From an uncultured Rubrobacteraceae bacterium (GTDB lineage Bacteria > Actinomycetota > Rubrobacteria > Rubrobacterales > Rubrobacteraceae), in the NCBI GenBank assembly GCA_902806095.1, contig CADCVF010000042.1, positions 1 to 64,000 on the forward strand: a stretch of DNA of 64,000 nucleotides, read 5' to 3'. The translations under genes and the position numbers were made by a program. Shown here piece after piece: positions 1 through 9,225 of the stretch. Every line of letters begins with the position of its first letter. The stretch's first letter is position 1. The notes under the pieces were generated by a model that was not told where the DNA came from, did no database searches, and saw only the letters and a program-made list of their open reading frames with translations.

Positions 1-441
1 AACGGGCGCGGTCCAGCTCTCGCGCACGAAGTTCAGCTGTGCGACGTACTGGTAGGCCCAGCCTGCGACGATGGGCTGCCCCGCCGAGTGGCGCGATGGA
101 TGGTAGTAGTATCCTCGCTCCGGGCTACACTCCGCGTCGCATCGGGGCCAGACGCTCGTGTCCACTGCGTAGACGGGAGTTTCTCCGCTCCCTGCGAGCG
201 GATGGCAGACGAGCAGGTCGCGCAGGACCTCCGCGTCGATACGTCCACGGGCTAGAGCCGCGTAGAAGCTTCCCCATCCGCGCCGGTGGTGGGCGGGTTG
301 GAGGCTCAGGTGGACGGGAGAAGGAGCGGAAGCGTCCGTGCTGAGGATGGCGTCGGTAAGCTCGAAGAGGGCGTCTCTCCTGCGGTGGAGGCATTCGTAG
401 AACGAGCGGCGGAAGGCGCGAAGAGCATCGGAAGGTTCCAT
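1..441 (-). CDS. Partial DDE transposase (NF041680/IS701-like)
   Basis: The minus strand is open from an ATG at 439-441 to the window edge, giving 147 residues without a stop. The protein starts MEPSDALRAFRRSFYECL, then RRRDALFELTDAIL, and has YAVDTSVWPRCDAECSPERG around residues 90-110. This resembles a transposase family common in actinobacteria in which this aspartate-bearing segment starts the DDE nuclease fold. The C-terminal two thirds lie outside the window, so intactness cannot be judged. No terminal inverted repeat was identified in 442-600. The family name is from memory of its N-terminal pattern. Confidence 0.7.
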   Translation of the reverse strand, partial: MEPSDALRAFRRSFYECLHRRRDALFELTDAILSTDASAPSPVHLSLQPAHHRRGWGSFYAALARGRIDAEVLRDLLVCHPLAGSGETPVYAVDTSVWPRCDAECSPERGYYYHPSRHSAGQPIVAGWAYQYVAQLNFVRESWTAPV

Positions 442-692
442 AATGTTCCCATCATGCACCCATCGAGAGCTTTCCGCATCCTTTCCCACCAGCGCAGTTA
501 AAACGCAAGCTAAGACGTTGGGGGAACAAGAGCTTGCTAGTCTGCCTGCTTGCCCTTCGGGGCGCATCGGGGCGTAAGAAAAACATGGGCAAGACGTGGA
601 CAAGGTATTGGTAGACGAGGGGCTAGCCAAACCGGTGCCCTACCCGCGCTAGAGGGTAAGCTCTAGAGCCAACGACGGAGAAAGGCCGAGGA

Positions 693-944
693 ATGGAAAG
701 CATCAAGCGGGAACTGCGGGTCATACGAAACAATAACGCGTTCCCGGTTCTGCAACGGATCATCAAGTGGACGATCTTTGTAAGCGTCGCACGGAAACTG
801 CGCGGCACCCGGTGGTTCCGAGCGTGGGTGTTCGGACTACCTATCACGGGCATCGCCGTGCATATGTTCTACAGGAACAAGACCGATGCATGGACGAAGC
901 CCTGGGGCGGCTTCAGGGACGTCCAGGACTCGAAGACGGCCTAG
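693..944 (+). CDS. Small hypothetical membrane-associated protein
   Basis: An 83-residue protein with a purine-rich ribosome binding stretch just before the ATG (gagaaaggccgagga). The N-terminal half is basic (MESIKRELRVIRNN). The segment WVFGLPITGIAVHMFY around residues 45-60 could be one membrane-spanning helix, followed by a short polar tail. I recognise no family. Codon third positions are GC-rich as in neighbouring genes, which favours a real gene. It is transcribed alone between the transposase and the convergent reductase gene. Confidence 0.5.
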   Translation: MESIKRELRVIRNNNAFPVLQRIIKWTIFVSVARKLRGTRWFRAWVFGLPITGIAVHMFYRNKTDAWTKPWGGFRDVQDSKTA

Positions 945-1080
945 CGCTTAGTTCCCCCTGATACTTAAGGAGAGGCGCCGTTTCGGCGGGGCGCGTCAGG
1001 CCCGTTAGGATCGGGGCTATGCAGGATCGTGGATATGTACTTCCGAGAATTTACCTTCCACGGACTTCCGTGAATGAGCT

Positions 1081-1611
1081 CTAGGTTGGTTCGTACTCGA
1101 CGGCGTACTCCAGCGACACGATCCCCGTCTTGTAAGTCCTACTGCTGGCCAGTTTCAGCTTGAAGCGCTCCGACGAAGGCTTGGGCGGCAGCAGTGAAAT
1201 GCCCTCACCCAGCAGTACGGGAATCACAGCGACTTCGACGGCATCCACTACTCGAGCTTCCAAAAGGCTGCGGAAGAGCGAACCGCCGCCAAAGAGCCAG
1301 ATATCCTTGCCCGGCTTCGCCCGGAGCTCGGCCAGCGCTAGTTCTGGGTTCTCAGAAACGATGGTGAGGTTCGGATAGTCTTGTTGGCGCAGCGTCCGCG
1401 AGAAAACGATCGTCTGCACTCCCGGCTGCCCACTCCCCCCTGCTCCTCCCATGCCCTCAAACGTCCTGCGTCCCATGAGAAACGTGTCGAACTGCTCGAA
1501 GAGTACTTGGAAGTCGATCTCCGGATCCATGATGATCCAGTCTGCTTCGCCATTGGGCCCCGCGATGTAGCCGTCCAGGCTCATTGCAACCGCATAGCGA
1601 ACTCGTCGCAT
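1081..1611 (-). CDS. Dihydrofolate reductase family protein (RibD C-terminal domain)
   Basis: The 176-residue protein has the DHFR/RibD-C fold signature: YAVAMSLDGYIAG near residues 6-18, FLMGRRTFEGM near 44-54, and GGGSLFRSLL near 108. It belongs to the stand-alone YyaP/YwjB-type reductases, predicted to bind NADPH; the substrate is not known from sequence. The start is well supported: AGAGGAGG lies about seven bases before the ATG. Length is normal for the family. It stands alone, converging on the small membrane protein gene, with a GC-rich hairpin-like stretch between them near 978-1002. It is more likely a general pterin or nitro-reductase-like enzyme than the housekeeping folA. Confidence 0.85.
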   Translation of the reverse strand: MRRVRYAVAMSLDGYIAGPNGEADWIIMDPEIDFQVLFEQFDTFLMGRRTFEGMGGAGGSGQPGVQTIVFSRTLRQQDYPNLTIVSENPELALAELRAKPGKDIWLFGGGSLFRSLLEARVVDAVEVAVIPVLLGEGISLLPPKPSSERFKLKLASSRTYKTGIVSLEYAVEYEPT

Positions 1612-1898
1612 CGGAGCCTCCTCTAGCTCACCACCAAGCTGAAGGGAGTCTACATCAATCCCCGAACTTCTTAGAACGCCGTAAAGTGGAAGTCCAACTT
1701 CGGAGAAGGCCGAAAGGCTGGAGTTCAGCTACCGAAGACCCTCCGCCACCACGGCTTCCGTACGCCCTCCTGACCCCCTCCCACAGGGGATCTGGGCGAC
1801 CGGGTCTGCAACGCATCTTCTTCTCTAGGTTCTAGCCAGCTCTACTCGCCGGGTACCGCTTTCTGCGACGAAGATCTTGAAGCTCACAGGAGGGTGTT

Positions 1899-2993
1899 TT
1901 GTACCCTGAACGGTTGATGAACTATTTCCCGGGACCGAACTTCTGGCATGCTAAAGAAAGCCCCGACGCTCCCGAACACCACGAGACCTCGGGCGTGGTC
2001 CAGCCGCCCATTCACGCCACGGCCGCCCTCTATGTCTACAGGCACGCCCAAGATGAAGCAAACGCGAAGGACTTCCTCGAGTCCGCCTACCCCAAATTGG
2101 GTGCCTGGCACGATTATCTCTACAGGGAGAGGGACCCTGACGGTGAGGGGCTCGTGTATATTCGTCACCCCTGGGAGAGCGGCATGGACAACTCTCCGAT
2201 CTGGGACCAGATCATGCAGCGGTTGCACCTCAGGTCGGATCAGGTACCCCGCTACCACCGCGCCGATACGCACACCGTCTCGGCCTCGGACCGTCCGACC
2301 AGTGGTGCGTACGACCGTTTCGCCTACCTGGTCGCATTCTTCGCCGACCGCGACTACGACTAGGCGAAGATAAGACAGGACTGTCCCTTCCTGGTGCAAG
2401 ACGTGCTCTTCAACTCACTCCTTTACAAGGCGGATAGGGATCTCGTGGAGATAGCGCGGATTGTGGGTGAGGACCCTTCGCCCCACGAGGAACGGGCGAA
2501 GAAGACCAGGAGATCCATCGAGGAGAAACTGTGGGATGAGGATTGCGGGACATACCTTGACTACGACCTCGTCGACGGCAGACCGATACCCGTGTACTTC
2601 GGGCCTAACCTCGCTGGCCCGCTGTACGCCGGTATCGTGGAGCAAGATCGGGCAAAGCGCGTAGTAGATACCCTCGAGAATGAAGGGTTCGGGCTGGCTG
2701 ATAAGGACGTTACACCCATCCCAAGCTACGATTTGCACGGCTTCGGGTTCTCCGAAGAGAGATACTGGCGAGGTCCGGTCTGGATCAACATAAACTGGTT
2801 CTTGATGCACGGGCTGGAAGCCTACGGTTACCAGGATCACGCACAGCGCCTGCGAAGAACCATCATCGAACTTTGCAGAGACCAGGGCTTCCACGAGTAC
2901 TTCGACCCCCTTACAGGCGATGGTCTCGGCTCGATCCTTTTCTCCTGGTCAGCAGCGCTGCTCCTGGACGTACTTTTGGAAGAGGGTGAATAG
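1899..2993 (+). pseudogene. Broken GH63-type glycosidase (mannosylglycerate hydrolase-like)
   Basis: The frame from 1899 encodes YFPGPNFW, VQPPIHATAALYVYRHA, WHDYLYRERDPDGEGLVYI and HPWESGMDNSPIWD. These are typical of the (alpha/alpha)6-barrel GH63-like enzymes that act on mannosylglycerate, glucosylglycerate or related sugars. A TAG at 2361-2363 interrupts the frame. Translation continues in the same frame as CPFLVQDVLFNSLLYKA and ends with YWRGPVWININWFLMHG and a normal C-terminus. The first ~80-100 residues of the family are missing, and an in-frame TGA lies just upstream at 1878. The gene is therefore truncated at the 5' end and carries an amber codon. Readthrough is possible in principle, but the missing N-terminus makes decay likelier. 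Confidence 0.8.
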
Positions 2994-3136
2994 ACTTGCG
3001 GCCTATTTAGCACTTCAGCATTTCAGCTTGTTGTTTTCGCTCGGTGCCGAATGGTCGATTCCACTGCACATCGCTTTAGCAAGAGGATTTGGGAGGCGGA
3101 GCGCGGGCCGAGCCGGATAAGATGGGCTGGCACCGG

Positions 3137-3164
3137 CTGACACCCTGCATGGTTCTGGTAGAAT
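3137..3164 (+). promoter_or_regulatory. Sigma70-type promoter of the SRP RNA
   Basis: CTGACA at 3137-3142 and TAGAAT at 3159-3164 are separated by 16 bases. The -10 box ends six bases before the predicted 5' end of the SRP RNA at 3171. Both boxes are one mismatch from consensus. Confidence 0.7.
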
Positions 3165-3170
3165 CGGCGG

Positions 3171-3439
3171 GCCGCGCTAAGCGGGGAGCTGGCGATGCCC
3201 TGTACCTGCGATCGCCTAGCAGGGCCTAGATCCCCGCCCGAGGCGCGAACCGGGTTCGGTTGAAACCGGTGCGGCCGGCGTTGATGGCCTGGTCCCGGGC
3301 AATGGGGCCCCGTGAACCGTGTCAGGACCGGAAGGTAGCAGCACTAAGCGGGTAACCTCATGTGCTCCGGGGTAGCCAGACCGGAGTCGGCGGCCGGAAG
3401 TTCGCCTGGCACGGTTACGTCGACGGTGGGGTGCGCGGC
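3171..3439 (+). ncRNA. ffs: Signal recognition particle RNA (large bacterial type)
   Basis: The sequence has the conserved GTCAGGACCGGAAGGTAGCA apical region (helix 8 domain) at about 3319-3340 that binds Ffh. The 5' strand GCTAAGCGGGGAGC is also present. The ends pair: GCCGCGC at 3171-3177 with GCGCGGC at 3433-3439. This gives about 269 nt, the size of the long SRP RNA with an Alu domain, as in Bacillus and many actinobacteria. It acts in co-translational targeting of membrane and secreted proteins. A promoter is visible just upstream, and a GCTGAAATGCTGA-type repeat abuts the 3' end. Placement before dnaX is common in Gram-positive bacteria. Confidence 0.93.
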
Positions 3440-3498
3440 ATTTCAGCTTGTCAGCAAGTCAGCACGCCGCCTTCGGGCGGCTTGTCAGCACTTCAGCC
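3438..3498. repeat. Dispersed GCTGAAATGCTGAC repeat with hairpin
   Basis: TTTCAGCTTGTCAGC and related words flank the hairpin GCCGCC-TTCG-GGCGGC, then the words return (TTGTCAGCACTTCAGC). It lies directly after the SRP RNA and may contribute to termination. Sister copies are at about 3009-3032, 3601-3630, 8967-9028, 18565-18600, 27446-27505, 30031-30140 and 37055-37182. Confidence 0.75.
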
Positions 3499-3600
3499 TC
3501 TCTCATTCCGGCGGTACTGTCTGCGTTCCGCCAACCCCTCTGCAGCCTCCCGCCGACTTCCGAGTTCGTTCTGACTGGAAGAGTCGCGCGCTGGTTCAAA

Positions 3601-3630
3601 AAGCTGAAATGCTGACAGGCTGAGATGCTT
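3601..3630. repeat. Short copy of the GCTGAAATGCTGAC repeat
   Basis: AAGCTGAAATGCTGACAGGC followed by TGAGATGCTT, located upstream of dnaX. This copy has no hairpin core. A partial copy also lies at 3009-3032, between the glycosidase pseudogene and the SRP RNA. Confidence 0.65.
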
Positions 3631-3703
3631 ACACTCCCGATGGTTTGAAACGAGCCGTCCGGTATACTGGACACGTGAGTCAAGCGAACATACGTACCTT
3701 CTC

Positions 3704-5497
3704 ATGAAACACACGACGCTCTACCGCAGGTGGCGCCCGCGGCGCTTTGGGGGCATCGTTGGGCAGGAGCCTGTGGTGCGGACGTTGCGGCGTGCTATCG
3801 AGACGGACCGCGTCTCACACGCTTACCTGTTTAGCGGGCCTCGCGGCACGGGCAAGACCTCGACGGCGAAGGTGCTGGCGATGGGCCTCAACTGCGAGAA
3901 GGGGCCTACGCCTGAGCCCGATGGGACTTGCCAGAGTTGCCGGGCCATCGTGGGCAACTCCTCGATGGACGTTCTGGAGATGGACGCGGCCTCCAACCGG
4001 GGGATAGATGAGATCCGGGACCTCAGGGACAAGGTGAACCTCGCACCCGCCGCCGGCAGGATGAAGGTCTACATCATAGACGAGGTCCACATGCTCACGG
4101 CCGAGGCCTTCAACGCCCTCCTCAAGATGCTCGAAGAGCCGCCCGAGCACGTGGTCTTCGTGCTCGCCACGACCGAGAAGCACAAGGTCTTGCCAACGAT
4201 TATCAGCCGTTGCCAGAGCTTTGACTTCCGCCGCCCGAGCGTCGAGACGCTGGTAGCAAAGCTCGGGGAGATCTCCGAGGCCGAGGACATCGAGGTCGAG
4301 CCCGAGGCCCTGACCGTCATCGCACGCGAGGGAAGGGGCTCCTTCAGGGACGCGGAGGGTCTTCTGGACCAGCTCTCGTCTTTCGCTGAGGGTAGGATCA
4401 CGGCCTCCATGGTGCGCGAGCTGCTCGGCGGCGTCGGCCCCGAGGCGCTGATCGAGACAACCTACACCCTGCACGAACGCAGGGCCGCCGACGCTCTACG
4501 CATAGTGGACCGCCTCTCGGGCGAGGGAAAGGATCTTGGGCAGTTCGTCGTCGAACTCCTCGCGCATCTGAGAAACCTGATGCTTCTCCCTTACGCCCCC
4601 GAGGTCGCACTCGCCGGGGTCGGGGCCGAGGAACGTCCCCAGCTCGAAGAGCAGGCAAACGCCGTCCCTACGGCCGACGTCGTGCGCCTCGTCGAAGCTC
4701 TGGATGACGCCCTGGGCCGAATGCGACGAGGCGGAGACCCGAAGCTGGAGCTGGAGCTTGTCTTTCTCAAGCTCACCCGCGATTACTCGGAACCGGATAT
4801 GACAAGCATCCTGGGCCGCCTGGAGACGCTCGAAAAGGTTGTAGAGAACGGAAGCGTCGCCACGAACTCCCCGCGGGCCGCCGCTGAAGTAGTGCGTGAG
4901 GAGCCTCCTGCGGAGCGAGAGCCCGCGCAGGAAGCTGTGGAGCCGAAAGCGCCGTCCGACGAACCTTCGGGTGTGGAAGACCCTGACGACCGTCGTGAGA
5001 CTGGTGTGGACCTCGCCTCTGAGTGGCAAGGGATAATGAGCGAGCTCAAGCGCCGCAGGCAGGCGCTTACGGCCGCGGTCTACGGCGAGGCGCGGGTCGA
5101 GAGCTTCGACGGTGAGGTGCTGCGGCTCATCTACCCCGAGGAGCAGAGCTTCCACGTCGGGATGGCGAAGGATTCTGGACACCTCGAGAAGCTTGGCGCA
5201 GTACTCGAGGAGCGCCTGGGTTCGAAGCCGCGACTCGAGATCAGGGCCGCAGGAGGAGAAGCATCGGCCACGAGCGCCGCAGAAGAACCGCCCCCGCCAG
5301 CCGTCCCGACGGAGCAACACACGCCGCAGCCGGTATCCCAGGAGAGCCCGCCGGAGACAGGGAGTCCGAACGGATCTGGCGGGACGGTCGCCGAGAACAG
5401 CGGTTCCGAGTCGGCATCGATGGGGGACGATAAGATCCGCGACCAGCGTGAGGTCTTCGAGATAGCGCGCGAGGCCGGCCTGTTCGACAGGAATTAG
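3704..5497 (+). CDS. dnaX: DNA polymerase III gamma/tau subunit
   Basis: This is the clamp-loader ATPase that loads the sliding clamp and tethers polymerase cores at the fork. The 597-residue protein has Walker A GPRGTGKT at 45-52, zinc-site cysteines at 64, 76 and 79, Walker B and DE-box IIDEVHM at about 124-130, and the SRC motif at 168-170. The AAA+ domains fill the first ~370 residues. The rest is a Pro/Glu-rich linker followed by a tau-like C-terminal domain (SEWQGIMSELKRRRQALTA). The ATG at 3704 begins the conserved YRRWRPRRF start. A TATACT box at 3663-3668 could serve as the -10. The gene follows the SRP RNA and is separated from ebfC/recR by ~12 kb of accessory DNA, although these genes are often adjacent in other bacteria. 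Confidence 0.95.
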   Translation: MKHTTLYRRWRPRRFGGIVGQEPVVRTLRRAIETDRVSHAYLFSGPRGTGKTSTAKVLAMGLNCEKGPTPEPDGTCQSCRAIVGNSSMDVLEMDAASNRGIDEIRDLRDKVNLAPAAGRMKVYIIDEVHMLTAEAFNALLKMLEEPPEHVVFVLATTEKHKVLPTIISRCQSFDFRRPSVETLVAKLGEISEAEDIEVEPEALTVIAREGRGSFRDAEGLLDQLSSFAEGRITASMVRELLGGVGPEALIETTYTLHERRAADALRIVDRLSGEGKDLGQFVVELLAHLRNLMLLPYAPEVALAGVGAEERPQLEEQANAVPTADVVRLVEALDDALGRMRRGGDPKLELELVFLKLTRDYSEPDMTSILGRLETLEKVVENGSVATNSPRAAAEVVREEPPAEREPAQEAVEPKAPSDEPSGVEDPDDRRETGVDLASEWQGIMSELKRRRQALTAAVYGEARVESFDGEVLRLIYPEEQSFHVGMAKDSGHLEKLGAVLEERLGSKPRLEIRAAGGEASATSAAEEPPPPAVPTEQHTPQPVSQESPPETGSPNGSGGTVAENSGSESASMGDDKIRDQREVFEIAREAGLFDRN

Positions 5498-5508
5498 TAG
5501 TTAGGAGT

Positions 5509-6572
5509 TTGCAATTGTTTGCTTACTCGGCACTGTTTCCAAGTTCACAGTTCTCAATTCTCAGTTGGGATACTTTGAGCACCGGTAGAATACACCAGCC
5601 TCAGGGCACCCCTCCTCACATCCTCCCAGCCCCGAGGAGCAGCTTCGTTGGCCGTGAGCAAGAGTTGGAAGATCTCAGACGCGGCTATTGACCCTCACCG
5701 GAGTGGGCGGCTCTGGCAAGACGCGTCTTGCCCTTGAGGTAGCCCGCGACCTCATCGAAGCCTACCCTGATGGGGTGTGGCTGGTGCAGCTCGCTCCCCT
5801 CTCAGAGGAGGTACTGCTACCTAAGGCAGTGGCCGAGGCATTGGGGGTGATAGAGCGTCCTGGTGAGCCCCTCACAGACACGCTCGCGGAGGTGTTGCGA
5901 GCCAGGCATTCTGGTAGTGGACAACTGCGAGCACCTCATAGGGGCTGCTGCTGGGCTCGTGGATGCGCTTCTCGACTCATGCCCCCGGCTGCTGATCTTG
6001 GCCACCAGCCGGGAGGCTTTGGGAGTGGAGGGAGAGCTCAGATGGCTCGTGCCTCCGCTCTCGATTCCTGACCCGCGACGCTCGCCTACGGTCGCCGAAC
6101 TAGAAGGTTACGAGTCGGTACGCCTGTTCGTAGAGCGGGCTAGGGGCCGTGATCCTGCCTTCTCCTTGAGCCCAGAGAACGCTTTTGCGGTGGCCAAGAT
6201 CTGCCGAATGCTTGAGGGCATCCCGCTTGCCATAGAGCTTGCAGCAGCGAGAGTAGGCATGCTCTCCTTAGGGGAGATCTCACAGAGGCTCACGAATTCA
6301 CTGAAGCTCTTGAGGGGCGGCAGCAAGACGCAGATGCCCAAGCAGCGAACGCTCAGGGGCACGTTGGACTGGAGCTACGAGTTGCTCTGCGAGGGTGAAA
6401 AGAGGCTCTTCGGACGTCTATCGGTGTTCGCGGGAGGATGAGATCTTAGGGCTTCAGAGGCGGTGGGTGCAGGCGAGGTTGTCGAGGAGGTAGAAAACCT
6501 GGACTTGCTCTCAGGGCTTGTGGAGAAGTCTCTGGTCGTGTCCAAAGAGAGCGACGAAGAAGCTGTGCGTTA
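5509..6572 (+). pseudogene. LuxR/ATPase (LAL-like) regulator, 5' part, decayed
   Basis: Pieces in different frames encode SSFVGREQELEDLRRG, LTLTGVGGSGKTRLALEVA (Walker A), LVVDNCEHLIGAAAGLVDAL and LATSREALGVEGELRW. They continue with IPLAIELAAARVGML, LRGTLDWSYELL and FGRLSVFAGG. This is the NB-ARC-like ATPase of large LuxR regulators. Frame shifts occur near 5688 and near 5910, and a TGA interrupts at about 6439. The sequence continues as DLRASEAVGAGEVVEEVENL and stops at an IS630-type insertion. The true start is unclear; 5509 marks the first open codon of the leading frame. The shifts here are not in G/C runs, so genuine decay is likely. Confidence 0.8.
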
Positions 6573-7695
6573 TACCGTTCCGCTTTGTTGATGGCATAAT
6601 GAAGGCATGGCTAAGATACTCTACCCGCAGGTAATCACCGAAGACCTCGATGACCTCAAGGAACTGGAGAAGTACCATCGCTACTCTCACCTCTTCCAGC
6701 GCGTCAGGATGATAAGGCTCCTGAAGTCTGAGGAGTGTTTGAACCTGGCAGAAGCTGCCCGAGCTTTGGGGTACTCCTGGCGTCAGTGCCAGAGGTGGTT
6801 CGCCTCATATCAGAAGGGCGGCATCGAGGAGCTTCTAAAGAGCAGAGTACATGAGCGTGGTCGCCAGGAGCTGGTCACGCCTGAGGCTTTGGAGGACCTC
6901 AAGGAGACCATGAAGTTGGGAGAGATCGCCACCATCTCTCAGGCCGATGAGTTCCTTAGAGAGCGTCATGGCATCGAGTACGCTCATCCCGATGGCCTCG
7001 GCCAACTCTTAAGACGACACAAGATCAAGCTAAAGACCGGTCGCCCTCGCCACGAGGAAGCGGACCCCGAAGAGCAGGAGGCCTTTAAAAAAACTTCGCA
7101 GGCAAGATTGAGGAGGTCAAAGAGCGCCACTGCGAAGAGGGCAAACCGCTAAAGGTTCTGGCCTTCGACGAGGCGCGATTCGGACTGATCAACTGGCATA
7201 GGAGGCGCTACTGTCCGATGGGGTTGCGCCCACCGTGGATCGTCAAACGCGCTTACAAATGGACTTACCTGTACGCGGCGGTCGAACCCACGAGCGGGGA
7301 GAGTTTCTGTATGTACCTGCCAGGGATGGATGACGGATGCCTGGAGGTATTCTTGAATGAACTCTCAAAGCGATACCCAGATCACCACCTGCTCGTCGTC
7401 CTCGACGGGGCGCCAAGCCATCGCTCCGAGCAAATAGTGCATCCAGAGAACATCAGCTTCCTCCCGCTCCCGCCACGCTCGCCGGAGCTGGACCCGGCGG
7501 AGAGATGGTTTCAAGAGTTCAGGCGAAGTTTGTCAAACAGGATGTTCGAGAGCGTGGCCCTAATAGAAGATGCGCTGAGCGAGACGCTGCGCCCGTACTG
7601 GGAGACTCCTTCCCTGCTCAAGCGGCTCACCGGCTACTCATGGTGGCTAAAGGCGGCGGAGGAAGCTCTATGACATCAATAGACCGGAACGGTAT
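6573..7695 (+). mobile_element. IS630-family insertion sequence, complete
   Basis: The ends are inverted repeats: left TACCGTTCCGCTTTGTTGATG, right (reverse complement) TACCGTTCCGGTCTATTGATG. TA lies on both sides (6571-6572 and 7696-7697), as expected for IS630/Tc1-mariner targets. Removing the element with one TA copy restores GTG CGT TAC AGG ATG, reading VRYRMLEPVRQY through the regulator gene. Length is 1123 bp. Near-identical ends suggest a fairly recent insertion. Confidence 0.9.
6607..7673 (+). CDS. IS630-family transposase, two frames joined at an A7 run
   Basis: The first frame (6607-7152) holds the helix-turn-helix domains (LAEAARALGYSWRQCQRWF) and the linker GRPRHEEADPEEQEAFKK. 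The second frame holds the DDE domain: VLAFDEARFGLINWHRRR, the stretch around LVVLDGAPSHRSEQ, and PPRSPELDPAERWFQEFRR with the catalytic glutamate. Its readable part begins before 7218, because the -1 frame is open from the A7 run at about 7087-7093 (KNFAGKIEEVKERH). A -1 shift at the A run would make one ~350-residue transposase. All three acidic residues appear present, so the element may be active if the shift occurs. Confidence 0.85.
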
Positions 7696-8885
7696 TACAG
7701 GATGCTCGAGCCGGTAAGGCAGTACACCAGGGAGAAGCTCGAGGAGGCTGACGAAGGCGAGGAAATACGACATCAGCACGCTACCTTCTTCCTCACCCTG
7801 GCAGAGGAAGCCGAGCCCGGATTGCGGGGGCCGGAGGACAGGAAGTGGCTCGAACGCCTTGAAAGAGAGCCTGACAACATGAGGGCTGCTCTCTCCAGGG
7901 CGCTGGAGAGAGGAGAGGTCGAGCTAGCCTTACGACTGGGAGGAACTCTAGGACCTTTCTGGCACGCGTATGGACACCTCGGTGAGGGGAGGAGGTGGCT
8001 GGAGGCGGCGCTGGCCAAGGACACGCGAGCATCGCTGGTAGCGAGAATTAGAGCCCTGGAGGCACTGTACTGGTTGACCTTCGATCAATGGGACGTCGTT
8101 CGAGCGGAAGCGGTATCCCAGGAGGCGATGGAGCTGAGTGCCGAAGTAGAAATTGATAGTAGCCTTGCTGCCTCCTTGAAAATCATGTTGGCAGGGCCGG
8201 TGTCGATCGGAGGAAATTACGAACGAGCGGTGAAGTTGCTCGAAGAGAGCCTCGCGATCAGCCGGGAGGAAGGTGACAACGTTAAGATCGCAGAAGCACT
8301 CATGCAGCTGGGAGGCACGACGAACTCACTTGGCGACATCGCGCGGTCGAAGGAGATCTACGAAGAGGGTATCGCCCTATGTCGAGAAGTGAGCTACACC
8401 AACCGACTCCCTGACTTCTTGCTCAGCCGGGGCTACATGTTAATGCTAGATGGCGATTATGAGCGGGGAGCTACACTAAACGAGGAAGCCGTTGCGATAT
8501 GCCGCGATCACGGGTACAAGCATTTCCTTAATTACGCCCTGGACAACCTGGGGTGGGCGGCGCTGTTGCAACGCGACCACGAACGTGCCAGGATCTTCTA
8601 CGATAGTACGCCCTCTCAGAAGGTGAGCCCTCTGCGACGCCACCTTCCTACGCCACGACGCAGCCGTCGCCCCCCTCCGCGCCGGAGCATCCGGCTGGCC
8701 TGACATCTCGGGAGGTCGAGGTGCTAGGGCCGGCGGCTACCGGGATGACCAGCGCAAGGATTGCCAAGGAACTCTTCCTAAGCCCCCGCACCGTCGAGAC
8801 GCACCTGACCTCCATCTACCACAAGCTCGGAGTAAGCTCACGCTCGGCGGCCACACGCTTCGCCTTGGAGCACAACCTAGCCTGA
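7696..8885 (+). pseudogene. LuxR/ATPase regulator, 3' part with TPR and HTH remnants
   Basis: After the IS the frame reads MLEPVRQYTREKLEEADEGE, then a TPR-like helical domain with WLEAALAKDTRA and repeated ERAVKLLEESLAISREEGD-type units. Near 8610 the reading becomes abnormal (proline/arginine-rich). From about 8684 another frame reads GLTSREVEVLGPAATGMTSA, IAKELFLSPRTVETHLTSIY and HKLGVSSRSAATRFALEHNL, ending at TGA 8883-8885. This is a recognisable LuxR HTH. Part of the C-terminal TPR region is deleted. With the 5' part and the IS, this is one regulator locus that is no longer functional. Confidence 0.8.
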
Positions 8886-8922
8886 GCATCTCTGCTTCTA
8901 AAGCGATATGCACAGGCATCGA

Positions 8923-9028
8923 CCTACCGCGAATGGCGCATTCGGATACAAGAGATAGGCGGTAGGCAAAAAAGCTGAAATGCTGACAAGCGCCCGACAG
9001 GGCGCGTGCTGAAGTGCTGAAATGCTTG
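8923..9028. repeat. Composite intergenic repeat (26-bp core plus GCTGAAATGCTGAC unit)
   Basis: CCTACCGC (8923-8930) and GCGGTAGG (8959-8966) form an inverted repeat around a 26-base block (8939-8964) that recurs exactly at 27416-27441. Next comes AGCTGAAATGCTGACAAGCG, the hairpin GCCC-GACA-GGGC, and GTGCTGAAGTGCTGAAATGC. The rest of the 340-base gap between the pseudogene and 9226 shows no gene I can support. Confidence 0.75.
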
Positions 9029-9225
9029 CAAACAGCGAGCGACCTCTACGTAGAAATACCTAGGCGCTCTGATCACACTTATTCTCCACCATATCCAGAT
9101 TCACACTTCACAATTCCCAGTGCTCCACGGCTAAAGCACGGCGCCAGCGAGGTCGAAGAAGTCTCACGTTGTAAAGATGTCGCCCGTGTGCAGGGTCGGC
9201 CACTGCCAACGGAGAGGAGAGTGGC

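Noticed and set aside
125-394. Arginine/proline-rich minus-strand frame inside the partial transposase
   Set aside because: It is an out-of-phase shadow of the transposase frame running off the window edge.
2361-2363. TAG in the glycosidase as a recoded pyrrolysine or suppressed amber
   Set aside because: No recoding signal is visible and the gene also lacks its N-terminal part, so simple decay explains it.
3645-3668. TTGAAA and TATACT upstream of dnaX as a full promoter
   Set aside because: The spacing is only 12 bases; only the -10-like box is retained as a possibility in the dnaX entry.
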